From Chryseobacterium flavum (GTDB lineage Bacteria; Bacteroidota; Bacteroidia; Flavobacteriales; Weeksellaceae), in NCBI RefSeq assembly GCF_003385595.1, contig NZ_QNUE01000026.1:1-48705 (forward strand): a stretch of 48,705 bases of DNA, written 5' to 3'. The notes beneath the pieces were generated by a model that saw only the letters and a program-made list of their open reading frames with translations, was not told the origin of the DNA and did not search any database. The position numbers and the translations under genes were made by a program. Numbering within the stretch: position 1 is the stretch's first letter; every line of letters begins with the position of its first letter. This document shows positions 24,315 to 33,021 of the stretch, piece by piece.

Positions 24315-25187
24315 TTAAAAGGTCTTTGTCATATCTGCCGGAATAACCAGATTGAAGTCTGTCGGAATATAGTCTTTGGCAGGTACTTTCAGATCAGGAT
24401 CTTCTGATTCAAAAACGGAGATGACAGCCATTTTCAGGTTTGGATTCTTCTGTTTGATATACCAATAGATTCCACCAAATTCTTTACTGTGATAGTTCCC
24501 GTTATAATGGATGAACGTCTTTCCAGCCTGATAGTTTTTAAGAATAGATTCAGCCATTGTTGCATCCTTTGTAGCCTGAGCTGAGATAAAATTCATCACT
24601 TTTGTTCCTTCTGCGTGATCTCCCATCATCTTTTTCATTTCCGGATATCCCGGAGTATCTAGAGTAACTCTGATAGGCAGCTGAGCAATATAGTTTTTCT
24701 CTTTTTCGCTTAATCTATTTAAAGATTCAAGTCCCTCTTTGGCGGTCTGTGAGGCATATCTTCTTGGGATATTGGTGGCGATAAATTTCAGCTTTTTATC
24801 TTTGGCAAAATCCACCAAAGGTTTATAATCTGTTGCATAATTGTTCCATAAACGGGCAGAATCTTTCAATGTCTTAGCATCAAACTTTCCATTTAAATAC
24901 TGATCCAGTTGAACCTGATTGTCTCTTTCAAACATTTCAGCCCCTAAAATAAGCTGTCCGTTCTTTTTCGTAAACAAAGCTTCCGTAATTTTTAGCTGAA
25001 GCCAATGGTTGATGGAACTGTTATGATTTTCACCAAAAAAGACCACATCATATTCTGCGAGCTCTTTTACCAGCTTTTCTGTCTTTACTTCCTTTCCTTT
25101 TTTATCATAAAACTGATATGCCTTAAAGTCCTGAGCCTTCAATGAACAGAAGCCGGCTATCAGTATTGCTATGAAAATATTTTTCAT
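24315..25187 (-). CDS. ChaN family (DUF399-like) heme-associated protein
   Basis: The 290-residue precursor has a signal peptide (to about residue 18, SLKA/QD). One ChaN-like domain follows with DVVFFGENHNSSINHWLQL (about 49-67), LILGAEMFERDNQ and the C-terminal FIHYNGNYHSKEFGGIYWYI. In Campylobacter ChaN, family members bind heme and act in iron uptake. The His-containing GENH and GNYH motifs are the conserved site. It lies after the hmu operon but behind a terminator, so it may be its own unit on the same theme. Its export to the periplasm or outer membrane fits heme handling. Confidence 0.85.
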   Translation of the reverse strand: MKNIFIAILIAGFCSLKAQDFKAYQFYDKKGKEVKTEKLVKELAEYDVVFFGENHNSSINHWLQLKITEALFTKKNGQLILGAEMFERDNQVQLDQYLNGKFDAKTLKDSARLWNNYATDYKPLVDFAKDKKLKFIATNIPRRYASQTAKEGLESLNRLSEKEKNYIAQLPIRVTLDTPGYPEMKKMMGDHAEGTKVMNFISAQATKDATMAESILKNYQAGKTFIHYNGNYHSKEFGGIYWYIKQKNPNLKMAVISVFESEDPDLKVPAKDYIPTDFNLVIPADMTKTF

Positions 25188-25250
25188 TTTGTTTTTATAA
25201 TTTAATTACAAATTACACAAATATTCTGGCACCTGCAGATTGTTTGTTAT

Positions 25251-25287
25251 AAAAAAGACCGCTTTGAATCTTACAAACAAAACGGCC
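25251..25287 (-). terminator. Terminator between hmuS-like and chaN-like genes
   Basis: On the minus strand GGCCGTTTTG pairs with CAAAGCGGTC (plus-strand 25278-25287 and 25257-25266) with two G-U pairs, followed by six T. Confidence 0.75.
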
Positions 25288-25307
25288 TCATTCAAATTAT
25301 CTAATTA

Positions 25308-26336
25308 TTATTTCTCTAAAGCTGCAATAAGATCCTTCCACTCCTGAAGTTCAGGAATTCCTGGTTTTCTCTTTCCAAAGAACTGAACGATAAAATCTCC
25401 TTCTTTGTTGAATACTTCAATAGCGGTTACTTCGCCGTCTTCAGTTGGTTTCTTAACGATCCAGGCTTCGGCAATTTTCGTTACATCAAGGTGCAGGTTG
25501 AAATCCGGATCCATCACGTTGAACCACTGCTGGTGCCATAGTGTTTTGTTTACATTTCCTGTGTGAATCTGGATAATTCCTCTGTTTCCAACGAAAACCA
25601 TGATCGGAACGTTCTTTTCAGAAGCATCTTCAAGGATATTCACCACTTTCGCATTATCGATTTTCTTAGCAAATCCTTCCGGAGCCAGTCTTAAGGCCTG
25701 CGTTCTGCTTACTCCGTACTTTCTGGTCATCATGAAAAAATCGTGGGTGTCTTTCAATTCTGTCCATGCTTTTTTAAAGCCTTCCACATCAATGTCTGAA
25801 TCTGCTTTTTCAGCCTGTTTTGGAGCTACAGCCTCAAATACAAATGCCTGGTTCTGGCCTTCCGCTTTAAATTTTTCTACAATTGTATCGAAAGCAACTT
25901 CGTTACTATCTTTTGTCAGATAAATCTTATGAAGTGCCAATCCGTCTTTTCCAAAAAACTGAAGGCTTTTCTTATCTCCTTCCACTACTGCAAAAGCAAA
26001 CTTCCAATGATTAAGGAATATTCTGAGATCAATATCTTCCCCCACAAAAAGCTGGGCATGCGGGCTGCTGAAATCTCCATTCAGGTACGTTCCTTTTCTT
26101 TCATGAACACATTCATCGTTGCGGGTAAGCGCCATTACTTTTCCTAATTGCCCAGCTTCTGTAAGGATTCCCGGAAAATCCGGATTCAGCACTGTTACGC
26201 TTTCTCCTATGCCTGTCACTAATAATTCTGCTTCACTTACTCCCAGCTGTGTGGCTGCATTTCTTATTCTGATATGTGGATTTTCTGCTTTCAGAGCTTC
26301 CCATTTTTCCTTTAAATCATTAACTAATGTGCTCAT
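25308..26336 (-). CDS. hmuS: HmuS/HemS-family cytoplasmic heme-handling protein
   Basis: Proteins of this family bind heme after import and carry or degrade it. The 342-residue protein is a tandem of two related domains (about 10-165 and 180-340). The first shows LHKIYL with His136 and the second GNRGIIQIHTG, WFNVMDPDFNLHL and IEVFNKEGDFIVQFFGKR. The N-terminus EKWEALKAENPHIRIRNAA is typical of ChuS/HemS. Length equals the family norm of about 345. It follows the methyltransferase gene by four bases in the hmu operon. Whether it degrades heme or only stores it is debated for the family. Confidence 0.92.
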   Translation of the reverse strand: MSTLVNDLKEKWEALKAENPHIRIRNAATQLGVSEAELLVTGIGESVTVLNPDFPGILTEAGQLGKVMALTRNDECVHERKGTYLNGDFSSPHAQLFVGEDIDLRIFLNHWKFAFAVVEGDKKSLQFFGKDGLALHKIYLTKDSNEVAFDTIVEKFKAEGQNQAFVFEAVAPKQAEKADSDIDVEGFKKAWTELKDTHDFFMMTRKYGVSRTQALRLAPEGFAKKIDNAKVVNILEDASEKNVPIMVFVGNRGIIQIHTGNVNKTLWHQQWFNVMDPDFNLHLDVTKIAEAWIVKKPTEDGEVTAIEVFNKEGDFIVQFFGKRKPGIPELQEWKDLIAALEK

Positions 26337-26340
26337 TACT

Positions 26341-26991
26341 TTACTTTTTTATGGTTAAAATTGTATATATTCTTCGTATGGTTTCGTTTCCTGTTTTACT
26401 TTTTATTTCTTCTTCTTTTTCAGAAGTTTTCATTCTTTTGAAATGGCTTTTGGAGATTAGTTCTTCCATTTCGCTGTTGCTGTACAAGGTGAAATCAAAT
26501 TCCGTAAACGGTAATTTTTCCATGAACTCTCTTTGCCCGAATGTAAGAACGAACGTTCCGTTATCTTTCAAAACCCTGTAGATTTCATTTAAAAAATCCA
26601 CCGGATTTTCCCAGAAATACACAGTGTTGACTGTAAATATTTTATCGAAGGTCTCATCCTGAAAAGGAAGCTTTTTTCCTTCATACAACACAAATTCTGC
26701 CTGACTTTCAAATTCTTTATTGAGCCTTTTGGCTTCGTTGTGCATGGTTTCAGAAATATCAATTCCTATGTACCTGAGGTTTTTGGCAAGGTTCATCATA
26801 CTTTTCAGGTGTCCGGCATTTCCGTGCCCTATTTCAAGGATTTGCTGGCCGTCATCTATCAAAAGTGTTCTGATACTTTCTAACGTCATACTGATGTTAG
26901 TGGCATTCATCATTTCACCAATCTCGATGCCTTTTTCTCCCCGGGGATTGGCAAGATTCTGTGCGAGGATTTTGAGTTCTTCTTTTTCCAT
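26341..26991 (-). CDS. Class I SAM-dependent methyltransferase in the hmu operon
   Basis: This 216-residue protein has a Rossmann methyltransferase domain. Motif I is ILEIGHGNAGHL (about 51-62), the acidic residue after strand 2 is in YIGIDIS, motif II/III is PFQDETFDKIFTVNTVYFWENP, and IYRVLKDNGTFVLTF closes it. The pattern is that of UbiE/type 11 methyltransferases. The gene is tightly packed between hmuV (two bases) and hmuS (four bases), so it should be produced with the heme system. The substrate is unknown; a heme breakdown product or a siderophore-like molecule is conceivable, but the sequence does not show it. Confidence 0.85.
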   Translation of the reverse strand: MEKEELKILAQNLANPRGEKGIEIGEMMNATNISMTLESIRTLLIDDGQQILEIGHGNAGHLKSMMNLAKNLRYIGIDISETMHNEAKRLNKEFESQAEFVLYEGKKLPFQDETFDKIFTVNTVYFWENPVDFLNEIYRVLKDNGTFVLTFGQREFMEKLPFTEFDFTLYSNSEMEELISKSHFKRMKTSEKEEEIKSKTGNETIRRIYTILTIKK

Positions 26992-26993
26992 GG

Positions 26994-27767
26994 TTATCCA
27001 AAAATGATCATTGGGTTATTCGTAATAGGATGGCCGCAGATGGTACACGGAAAGTTGTAGGCTTTACTGATATTTTCTGCCGTGAAAACTTCCTCCGGAG
27101 TTCCATACGCGGAAACTTTTCCTGATTTCATTAATAAAATCTTGTCTGCAAATTGAGCAGCAAGGTTCAGATCATGCAAAACAACAATGGCACTGTTGGC
27201 TTTTTTTGTGAATTTTTTGATGATTTCCAACGCTTTATACTGATGTTTGATGTCTAAATTATTCAGCGGTTCATCCAGGAAAACCAGTTTATGAACAATT
27301 TCATTCTGTAATTGTGCCATTACCCTGGAAAGATGTACCCGTTGTTTTTCACCTCCTGACAAAGAATTATAGTCTCTGTCTTTCAAATGAAAAATATCGG
27401 TTTCATAGAGCATATTATTCATCGCTTCAAGATCTTCTTTTCCGGGCTGGGCATCAAAATAAGGATACCTTCCCATCATAACGACATCTTTTACATCAAG
27501 CGGAATATCATTGCTGTTGTGCTGTGAAAATTTTGCCTTATGTTTTGAAAGCTCCTTCACATTCCATTCCTGAATAGGCTTATTTTTAAATAATACTTTC
27601 TGCTTTCCGGATTTCACTTCATCTGCCAGAACACTCAGAAGACTTGACTTCCCTGCTCCATTCGGACCTACAATGGCTAAAAATTCGCCATATTCCAGGG
27701 AGACATCTACTCCATCCAGGATACGGAATTCTTTATGTTTATAATTAATCTGGTGTGCCTTGATCAT
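26994..27767 (-). CDS. hmuV: Heme ABC transporter ATP-binding protein
   Basis: This is the ATPase of the inner-membrane heme importer HmuTUV. The 257-residue protein has Walker A GPNGAGKSS (about 34-42), the ABC signature LSGGEKQRVHLSR and Walker B LVFLDEPLNNLD, and the switch His in VVLHDLNLA. It is the FepC/BtuD/HmuV type and pairs with the FecCD-type permease directly upstream, with which it shares one base. The heme assignment comes from the operon; the same fold also serves siderophores and cobalamin. Confidence 0.92.
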   Translation of the reverse strand: MIKAHQINYKHKEFRILDGVDVSLEYGEFLAIVGPNGAGKSSLLSVLADEVKSGKQKVLFKNKPIQEWNVKELSKHKAKFSQHNSNDIPLDVKDVVMMGRYPYFDAQPGKEDLEAMNNMLYETDIFHLKDRDYNSLSGGEKQRVHLSRVMAQLQNEIVHKLVFLDEPLNNLDIKHQYKALEIIKKFTKKANSAIVVLHDLNLAAQFADKILLMKSGKVSAYGTPEEVFTAENISKAYNFPCTICGHPITNNPMIIFG

Positions 27768-28807
27768 TACAGTGATTTTTTAAATTTAACCAAAATAGCG
27801 ATAAAAATAGGTCCTCCCATCAGCGCTGTCAGGATTCCGATCGGAAGTTCAGACGGCGCCACAATACTTCTGCTGAATGTATCTGCCGTCAGCAGCAAAA
27901 TGCTTCCACACATTGCTGATAAAGGCAGGATAAAGGTATTATCGGATTTGAATAAAAGCCTTAAAATATAAGGTACAATCAATCCTACAAAACCAATAGT
28001 TCCTGAAAATGCTACGCATGTCCCCACCATTAAAGCTACTGTGATAATGATCTGCTTTTTCAGTCTTTCTACATTAATTCCCAGATGCTGTGCATCTTTT
28101 TCTCCCAGCATCATGGCATTCAGAGCTTTTCCTTTGGGTAATAAAATGATGTAAGCTATAATCATTACAACGGCCAGAATAAAATTCTTTGTCCATGTGG
28201 CAGCTGCCAGGCTTCCCAGATTCCAGAAGGTTAAATCCCTTAGCTGTTCATCTTTTGAAATATAAATCAGGAATCCGGTAATTGAGAAACCGATTGCGGT
28301 TATTGCCACTCCGGTAAGCAGCATCATCACTACATTTGTTTTTCCTCCACTTGTTGAAATTCTGTACACCAGCATCATGGATAAAAAAGAACCAATAAAA
28401 GCCGCTATTCCTACCAGTGAAAACTGTACCGCTTCAGGAAGATACGCTTTGAAATGTCCTCCCAAAACAATCGCAATAGCCGCCAACAGTGTTGCTCCTG
28501 ATGTAAGGCCGATCAAATCTCCTGTTGCTAAAGGATTTTTAAAAAGCCCCTGAAGGCTTGTCCCCGAAACGGAAAGCATTCCCCCAATTAAAATGGCCAT
28601 AACGATTCTCGCTGCTCTTACATCCCAGATCACATATTTATCACTTAAAGACAGGCCTGGGTCTCCTTTTATAAATTGCCACAGGATCATGAACGGGGAA
28701 TTCCCTCCGAAATCATAAACTCCGGTATTAAGTGACAGCACTGCTATAATGGCAAGCAGTACCGCACTTATGATAAGATAAAAGTATAGTTTACTTTGTG
28801 TTTTCAA
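27767..28807 (-). CDS. hmuU: FecCD-family heme ABC transporter permease
   Basis: This 346-residue integral membrane protein has about ten membrane segments. It shows the FecCD motifs RAARIVMAILIGGMLSVSGTSLQGLFKNPLA (quoted in part: GGMLSVSGTSLQGLFKNPLA) and LGLNV-like HLGINVERLKK. GTIGFVGLIVPYILR is the coupling region for HmuV. It forms the homodimeric pore for heme across the inner membrane. Its start overlaps the 3' end of the hmuT gene by 17 bases and it shares a base with hmuV. Confidence 0.92.
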   Translation of the reverse strand: MKTQSKLYFYLIISAVLLAIIAVLSLNTGVYDFGGNSPFMILWQFIKGDPGLSLSDKYVIWDVRAARIVMAILIGGMLSVSGTSLQGLFKNPLATGDLIGLTSGATLLAAIAIVLGGHFKAYLPEAVQFSLVGIAAFIGSFLSMMLVYRISTSGGKTNVVMMLLTGVAITAIGFSITGFLIYISKDEQLRDLTFWNLGSLAAATWTKNFILAVVMIIAYIILLPKGKALNAMMLGEKDAQHLGINVERLKKQIIITVALMVGTCVAFSGTIGFVGLIVPYILRLLFKSDNTFILPLSAMCGSILLLTADTFSRSIVAPSELPIGILTALMGGPIFIAILVKFKKSL

Positions 28808-29669
28808 TTAAAAGTTTGTTTAATGCTACTGCTGCTTCTCCCAGTCTCGGTCCGAAACCTGATACTAAACCTCCGTCCATTGCGATGATTTTCTTATTTT
28901 TACCGGCATTGGTTTGTGATACTCCCGGCATTTTAAGGGCTCCTTCATTTCCTCCTGCGCCCTGTAAACCTGTTTCGAAGAAGAATAATACGTCAGGGTT
29001 GGCCTTTACAACTGCCTCGGGTGTCAATGGTTTGAAATCTTCAAAATCAGTTACGGCATTTTCTCCGCCCGCAAGGTTAATTAATGAAGCCATTGGTGTA
29101 TTTTTACCGCTTACCATCAACATATTTCCTCTGGCATAGATGAACAGTACTTTTGGCTTTTTAGCAATGGGCTGTACTTGTTTCAGATCAGCATCAATCT
29201 TATCATTTAATTTCTGATAATCTGTATTTCCAATCGCTTTTGCAACCTGTTCGATCAGTTTTTTAGTTCCTTCAACCGTATATTCCTGTTTAAAAACTTC
29301 GGTTTGAATTCCTGAAGATTTGATTTTCCCCATTAATTCAGGATTGATATCCTTATCAGAAGCAAGAATCAATGTTGGGTTTACAGCCATGATCGGCTCA
29401 ATCGTCATCGATCTCATATGACCCAAGTCTTTAGCTGTAGCTTTTAAAGAGGTTGGATATGTACTGGTAACATCGGTTCCTACGATTTCTTTTTCGTGTC
29501 CCAAAGCAGCTACGATCTCGGTAATTCCTCCGTTTAGTGTCACTATTTTATTGTTCGTTTTTGGTGCTTCAGAACTGGTTTCTGTTGTATTTTCTTTTGT
29601 TCCTGTTTCTGCTTTTTTGCAGGAATATACTGCGACAAGAACAGAAGCTGCAAGAATGAATTTTTTCAT
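28791..29669 (-). CDS. hmuT: Heme-binding lipoprotein of the ABC transporter
   Basis: This is the substrate-binding component that hands heme to HmuUV. The 292-residue precursor has a signal peptide with lipobox AVYSC (Cys17). A short Thr/Glu-rich linker leads into a cluster A-II (BtuF/HmuT) binding domain with VTLNGGITEIVAALGHEKEIVGTD at its start (quoted from GGITEIVAALG), AVNPTLILASDKD and LINLAGGENAV. SGFGPRLGEAAVAL closes it. Its 5' end is 21 bases from hmuY. Confidence 0.9.
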   Translation of the reverse strand: MKKFILAASVLVAVYSCKKAETGTKENTTETSSEAPKTNNKIVTLNGGITEIVAALGHEKEIVGTDVTSTYPTSLKATAKDLGHMRSMTIEPIMAVNPTLILASDKDINPELMGKIKSSGIQTEVFKQEYTVEGTKKLIEQVAKAIGNTDYQKLNDKIDADLKQVQPIAKKPKVLFIYARGNMLMVSGKNTPMASLINLAGGENAVTDFEDFKPLTPEAVVKANPDVLFFFETGLQGAGGNEGALKMPGVSQTNAGKNKKIIAMDGGLVSGFGPRLGEAAVALNKLLIENTK

Positions 29670-29690
29670 GATATACTATTATTTGATTTC

Positions 29691-30794
29691 TTATAAAGCT
29701 TTATACTGGAACATCGGGAAACCTCTTTCACCTTTATCATCGGTAAGTTTCACAAATCTTAATTTGTAATAGGTTCCGGCAGCATCCTTAACAATAAAGA
29801 ATACATCTCCTTTTACTTTAGATCCCGACGGACCTACTTCTCTCCAGTTTCCTCCTATTACCCTTTGCTCGTTATACACTAATTTTGAGTTATCTACATC
29901 TTCTCTTTTAAATTTATTAAACGCTTCAACCATTGACCCTGAAGTAATTTTGATTTCATAGGCCCCCACATTCGCCAGATTATTAATGGTGACAAAGTCT
30001 GCATTAACATAGCTTCCTGCCCCGGGAATAATATTGGTAAATACCGAAAAACAGATATCCCATTTATTTTTTTCCGGTTGAATATTCACTTCTTTACCTG
30101 TTTTTGAATTAAAAAAAGTATAGTTATAGGCACTATTCTTCTTAATAACCGTTTCTTTAATTGCTGCTCCTGCAGCATTAATCTCACCGTACCTGATTTT
30201 ATATCCGTCTCCCTGTCTTACGATCTGTATTTTCATCCAGCCTCTGTCATCTCCCCCTGTAATTGTTGAGCCGACAGCAATGGTTCCCTTATAAAGCTCT
30301 TTTCCCAGATTTACAAGATAAACGGCATTTTCAGAATCATTAGCTTTTATTTCGTCTATGGCAGTATAGCCGGATGGAAAATTTCCTTTTACATCATCAA
30401 TATATTTTGTGTTTTCGGGATCAAAATTGGCCACCCGAACCACTTCTTTCAGGCTGGTAACATCAGCTTCCTTTACCGTTTCAAGATCTGATTTGTTTGG
30501 AATTTTTGCAGCCGCCATCATAATTGATGAATTCAGAATAACCTTAAATTCAGCACCAGAATAAAATGCAAGATCCCAGTCTGTTCTACTGTTGATCGTT
30601 TGTCTGGGTTGTCCGTTCTGATCTACATCACTAAAATCTATCCATACCTGATTCGGTTGTGCAGCTCCTCTTATATCCGGATTTACTGAAACTCCTTCTG
30701 ACGGAATTACCGGTACCGGATCTTCATTATCATTGATACAGGATTGTGATATGAACAACATTCCTAATAAAAGATAAAATAGTATTTTTTTCAT
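29691..30794 (-). CDS. hmuY: HmuY-family heme-binding lipoprotein
   Basis: HmuY proteins are outer-membrane-anchored hemophores that pass heme to the receptor HmuR. The 367-residue precursor has lipobox ISQSC (Cys19). The HmuY body shows SRTDWDLAFYSGAEFKVILN (about 68-87) and, in its second half, KNKWDICFSVFTNI and the closing YYKLRFVKLTD. It sits between the TonB receptor and the ABC transporter genes, the expected place. The heme ligands cannot be assigned by eye. A distant paralogue with a T9SS domain lies at 34008. Confidence 0.88.
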   Translation of the reverse strand: MKKILFYLLLGMLFISQSCINDNEDPVPVIPSEGVSVNPDIRGAAQPNQVWIDFSDVDQNGQPRQTINSRTDWDLAFYSGAEFKVILNSSIMMAAAKIPNKSDLETVKEADVTSLKEVVRVANFDPENTKYIDDVKGNFPSGYTAIDEIKANDSENAVYLVNLGKELYKGTIAVGSTITGGDDRGWMKIQIVRQGDGYKIRYGEINAAGAAIKETVIKKNSAYNYTFFNSKTGKEVNIQPEKNKWDICFSVFTNIIPGAGSYVNADFVTINNLANVGAYEIKITSGSMVEAFNKFKREDVDNSKLVYNEQRVIGGNWREVGPSGSKVKGDVFFIVKDAAGTYYKLRFVKLTDDKGERGFPMFQYKAL

Positions 30795-30805
30795 TTTTTA
30801 GAATT

Positions 30806-32923
30806 TTAAAAATTGTAGCTTAATCGGGCAAAGTAACTTCTGCCATAGAAAAGATTAATCTTTGGATCTGCAGTTTCATGAGCATTTCCGGTAACTGTAG
30901 TATCCCTTACAGAAGAGACATCAAAAATATTCTTGATTCCCAGACTTATTTCCAGGTGTTGGCTGAAGAAAGGCTGCGTCACAATAAAGTTCATCATGTG
31001 GAAGTCCCCTCTTTCTCCAATTTCGTATTTTGGGTTCTGTAAATCGGAAGAAAGAACAAATTGCTGAGTCTTTCCTGTATATTTATAAAAAAGGGAAAGT
31101 GTCGTATTAATATCAGGAATCATATAATTTACCGCAGCATTCGCTTCAAGCGTATAAAAGAAATCATTCGGGGAAGTAACATCTCCGTCTTTTAAAGTTT
31201 TCGAAATTCCGTAATAAGCTACGTTAGCAGCCAATCCAAAATGTTTTTTCTGGGCTTTAAAATTAGCCTCAAACAAATAAGACTGGAACTTATCCAGGTT
31301 CAGATATTGATATTTCAGGGGTTGTCTGCTCACGGTTACAGATTCTATCCTGTCTCTCACATTAAGGTAAGTGGCGCTTGCTCCCATTCCCAAAAGCCAT
31401 CCTGAATCAGTGTTTATTTTTTTCTCCTGATTCAAAGAAACAGTTATCCCTTTTTCAGGAGATAAATTTTCGTTACCTCTGATATCATGGTTGCTGTCTA
31501 CCATATACGTATAAAGTTCATCAAAATTCGGGAAGCGGTTTGCACTTCCTACCACCAGTCTGAAGCTATTATTTTCCGTAGTTTTCACTCTGGCAGTTAA
31601 AGAGTAGTTATGCTGAGCCTCAAATTTATCGCTTAGAGCAAGACGGTATCCGGGACGTAATGACAGCCAATCAGCGGCATTCCATTCAACGGACATAAAG
31701 TTGGCATAATTAAAGATCTTTCTCTTGATATTATCTGTTCCTTTAAAACTTCCGGCAATATTACCGGCAAAGCCTGAGGTATGGTCTAATTCATATCCTA
31801 ACTGGAAGTCAATCTTTTTACTGTCTAAAAAGTTACTGAATACACCTCTTGAATAAAATACATCTGCTTTATTATACGATTGATATTCATCTTTTTCCCC
31901 GATTAATTTTCTGTTCGGGATATCATATTTAAAATCCCTGTACTGTCTGTCCTGGGTCTGATATGAAAAATCACCTGTATAGTTGACAGCCCCAAGCTTG
32001 GTCTGAACATTCAGCTGGTGTAAATATCTTGTAGTCTGGTAATCCCTGTCATAAGAAAAATAGGTTCTGTCATTTACACTATAGAAGTGCTCTCCTACAA
32101 TCGGATTATAATAATTTAATTTTTCGCTTACAAATCCAAATTTGTAAAATAAGGAGGTTTTATTTTTACTATATCTTAAAATTCCGTCTACATTCAGAAC
32201 GTCTTTTGGCTGCCACAGATATCCTCTCTTCCCATCCTGTTCAAAATATTTATATCCTTCCTGTGTTCCTTTGAACCCCTGAAAATCATTATGATTGATA
32301 TTTGCACCTACGAACCAGTTCTCATTAATATTATATCCTAGATTCAGGGATTGAATATGTCTTCCTTCTCCTTTTTTCTTAAAGTCGTACTCTTTATTTA
32401 CTGTTTCTTCCTGTACAGAAGCATTAAGTGACAGTTTTTTCTGGCTGTTTTTTCTGGTAATTATATTGATCACCCCGGCTACTGCATTGCTTCCGTAGTC
32501 CACTCCCATTGAGCCTCTTACAACCTCTATCCTTTCTACATTATTGATGTTAAGTTTAGTAAGGTCAATATTATTTCCAAGCCCTATATCCCCTACTACC
32601 GGAATATTATCAATCAATACTTTTGTATATTCTCCTCCTAATCCCATTAAGTTTGCTGTTGAATTCCCTGAGTTACGGTCAGATATGATCAGTATATTGA
32701 GGCTCTGGTTAAGAACATCGGCAACAGTGGTGGCCGCCATATTCTTAATCTGCTCGGCATTAATAACTTCGACTTTATAGATGGATTTATTAATGGATTG
32801 CTGAGTATATTGTCCTGTAACAACAACTTCTTCTATCTTTTTCTGTTTAATAGAATCCTGTTCCTGTGCATTCACCCACCAGATGGCAGATAGTGACAGT
32901 ATGGAAATCACTTTCTTCTTCAT
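30806..32923 (-). CDS. hmuR: TonB-dependent heme receptor, HmuR type
   Basis: This outer-membrane gate imports heme driven by TonB. The 705-residue precursor has a signal peptide ending WWVNA/QEQ and a TonB-box-like IEEVVVTGQ (about 31-39). The plug domain ends near residue 155 (VERIEVVRGSMGVDYGSNAVAGVINI, here cited as RGSMGVDYGSNAVAGVINI). A 22-strand barrel ends in the aromatic SYFARLSYNF. It is the first gene of the hmu operon, and a promoter and a Fur-like dyad lie upstream. The heme assignment rests on the operon. Confidence 0.9.
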   Translation of the reverse strand: MKKKVISILSLSAIWWVNAQEQDSIKQKKIEEVVVTGQYTQQSINKSIYKVEVINAEQIKNMAATTVADVLNQSLNILIISDRNSGNSTANLMGLGGEYTKVLIDNIPVVGDIGLGNNIDLTKLNINNVERIEVVRGSMGVDYGSNAVAGVINIITRKNSQKKLSLNASVQEETVNKEYDFKKKGEGRHIQSLNLGYNINENWFVGANINHNDFQGFKGTQEGYKYFEQDGKRGYLWQPKDVLNVDGILRYSKNKTSLFYKFGFVSEKLNYYNPIVGEHFYSVNDRTYFSYDRDYQTTRYLHQLNVQTKLGAVNYTGDFSYQTQDRQYRDFKYDIPNRKLIGEKDEYQSYNKADVFYSRGVFSNFLDSKKIDFQLGYELDHTSGFAGNIAGSFKGTDNIKRKIFNYANFMSVEWNAADWLSLRPGYRLALSDKFEAQHNYSLTARVKTTENNSFRLVVGSANRFPNFDELYTYMVDSNHDIRGNENLSPEKGITVSLNQEKKINTDSGWLLGMGASATYLNVRDRIESVTVSRQPLKYQYLNLDKFQSYLFEANFKAQKKHFGLAANVAYYGISKTLKDGDVTSPNDFFYTLEANAAVNYMIPDINTTLSLFYKYTGKTQQFVLSSDLQNPKYEIGERGDFHMMNFIVTQPFFSQHLEISLGIKNIFDVSSVRDTTVTGNAHETADPKINLFYGRSYFARLSYNF

Positions 32924-32945
32924 AACTATTGAGAAAAATTTTCAG

Positions 32946-32953
32946 CAAATATA
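32946..32953 (-). promoter_or_regulatory. -7 box of the hmu operon
   Basis: CAAATATA on the plus strand reads TATATTTG on the minus strand, matching TAnnTTTG, 22 bases before the hmuR ATG. The dyad at 32961-32981 covers its upstream side. Confidence 0.65.
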
Positions 32954-32960
32954 AAACTTT

Positions 32961-33010
32961 ATTTAGACTCATTAAAAATAAATATATATTTTTGTATAAT
33001 AATTCTAAAT
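32961..33010. promoter_or_regulatory. Paired Fur-like operators between hmuR and 33022 gene
   Basis: ATTTAGACTCATTAAAAAT (32961-32979) and, inverted, ATTCTAAAT (33002-33010) flank the plus-strand -7 box TATTTTTG (32987-32994). Both are variants of the dyad ATTTAGAATnATTCTAAAT. The first also covers the -33 region of hmuR. The identity of the regulator is inferred. Confidence 0.6.
32987..32994 (+). promoter_or_regulatory. -7 box of the 33022 gene
   Basis: TATTTTTG matches TAnnTTTG, 27 bases before the ATG, sandwiched by two operator half-sites. Confidence 0.6.
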
Positions 33011-33021
33011 AAAAATAAATT

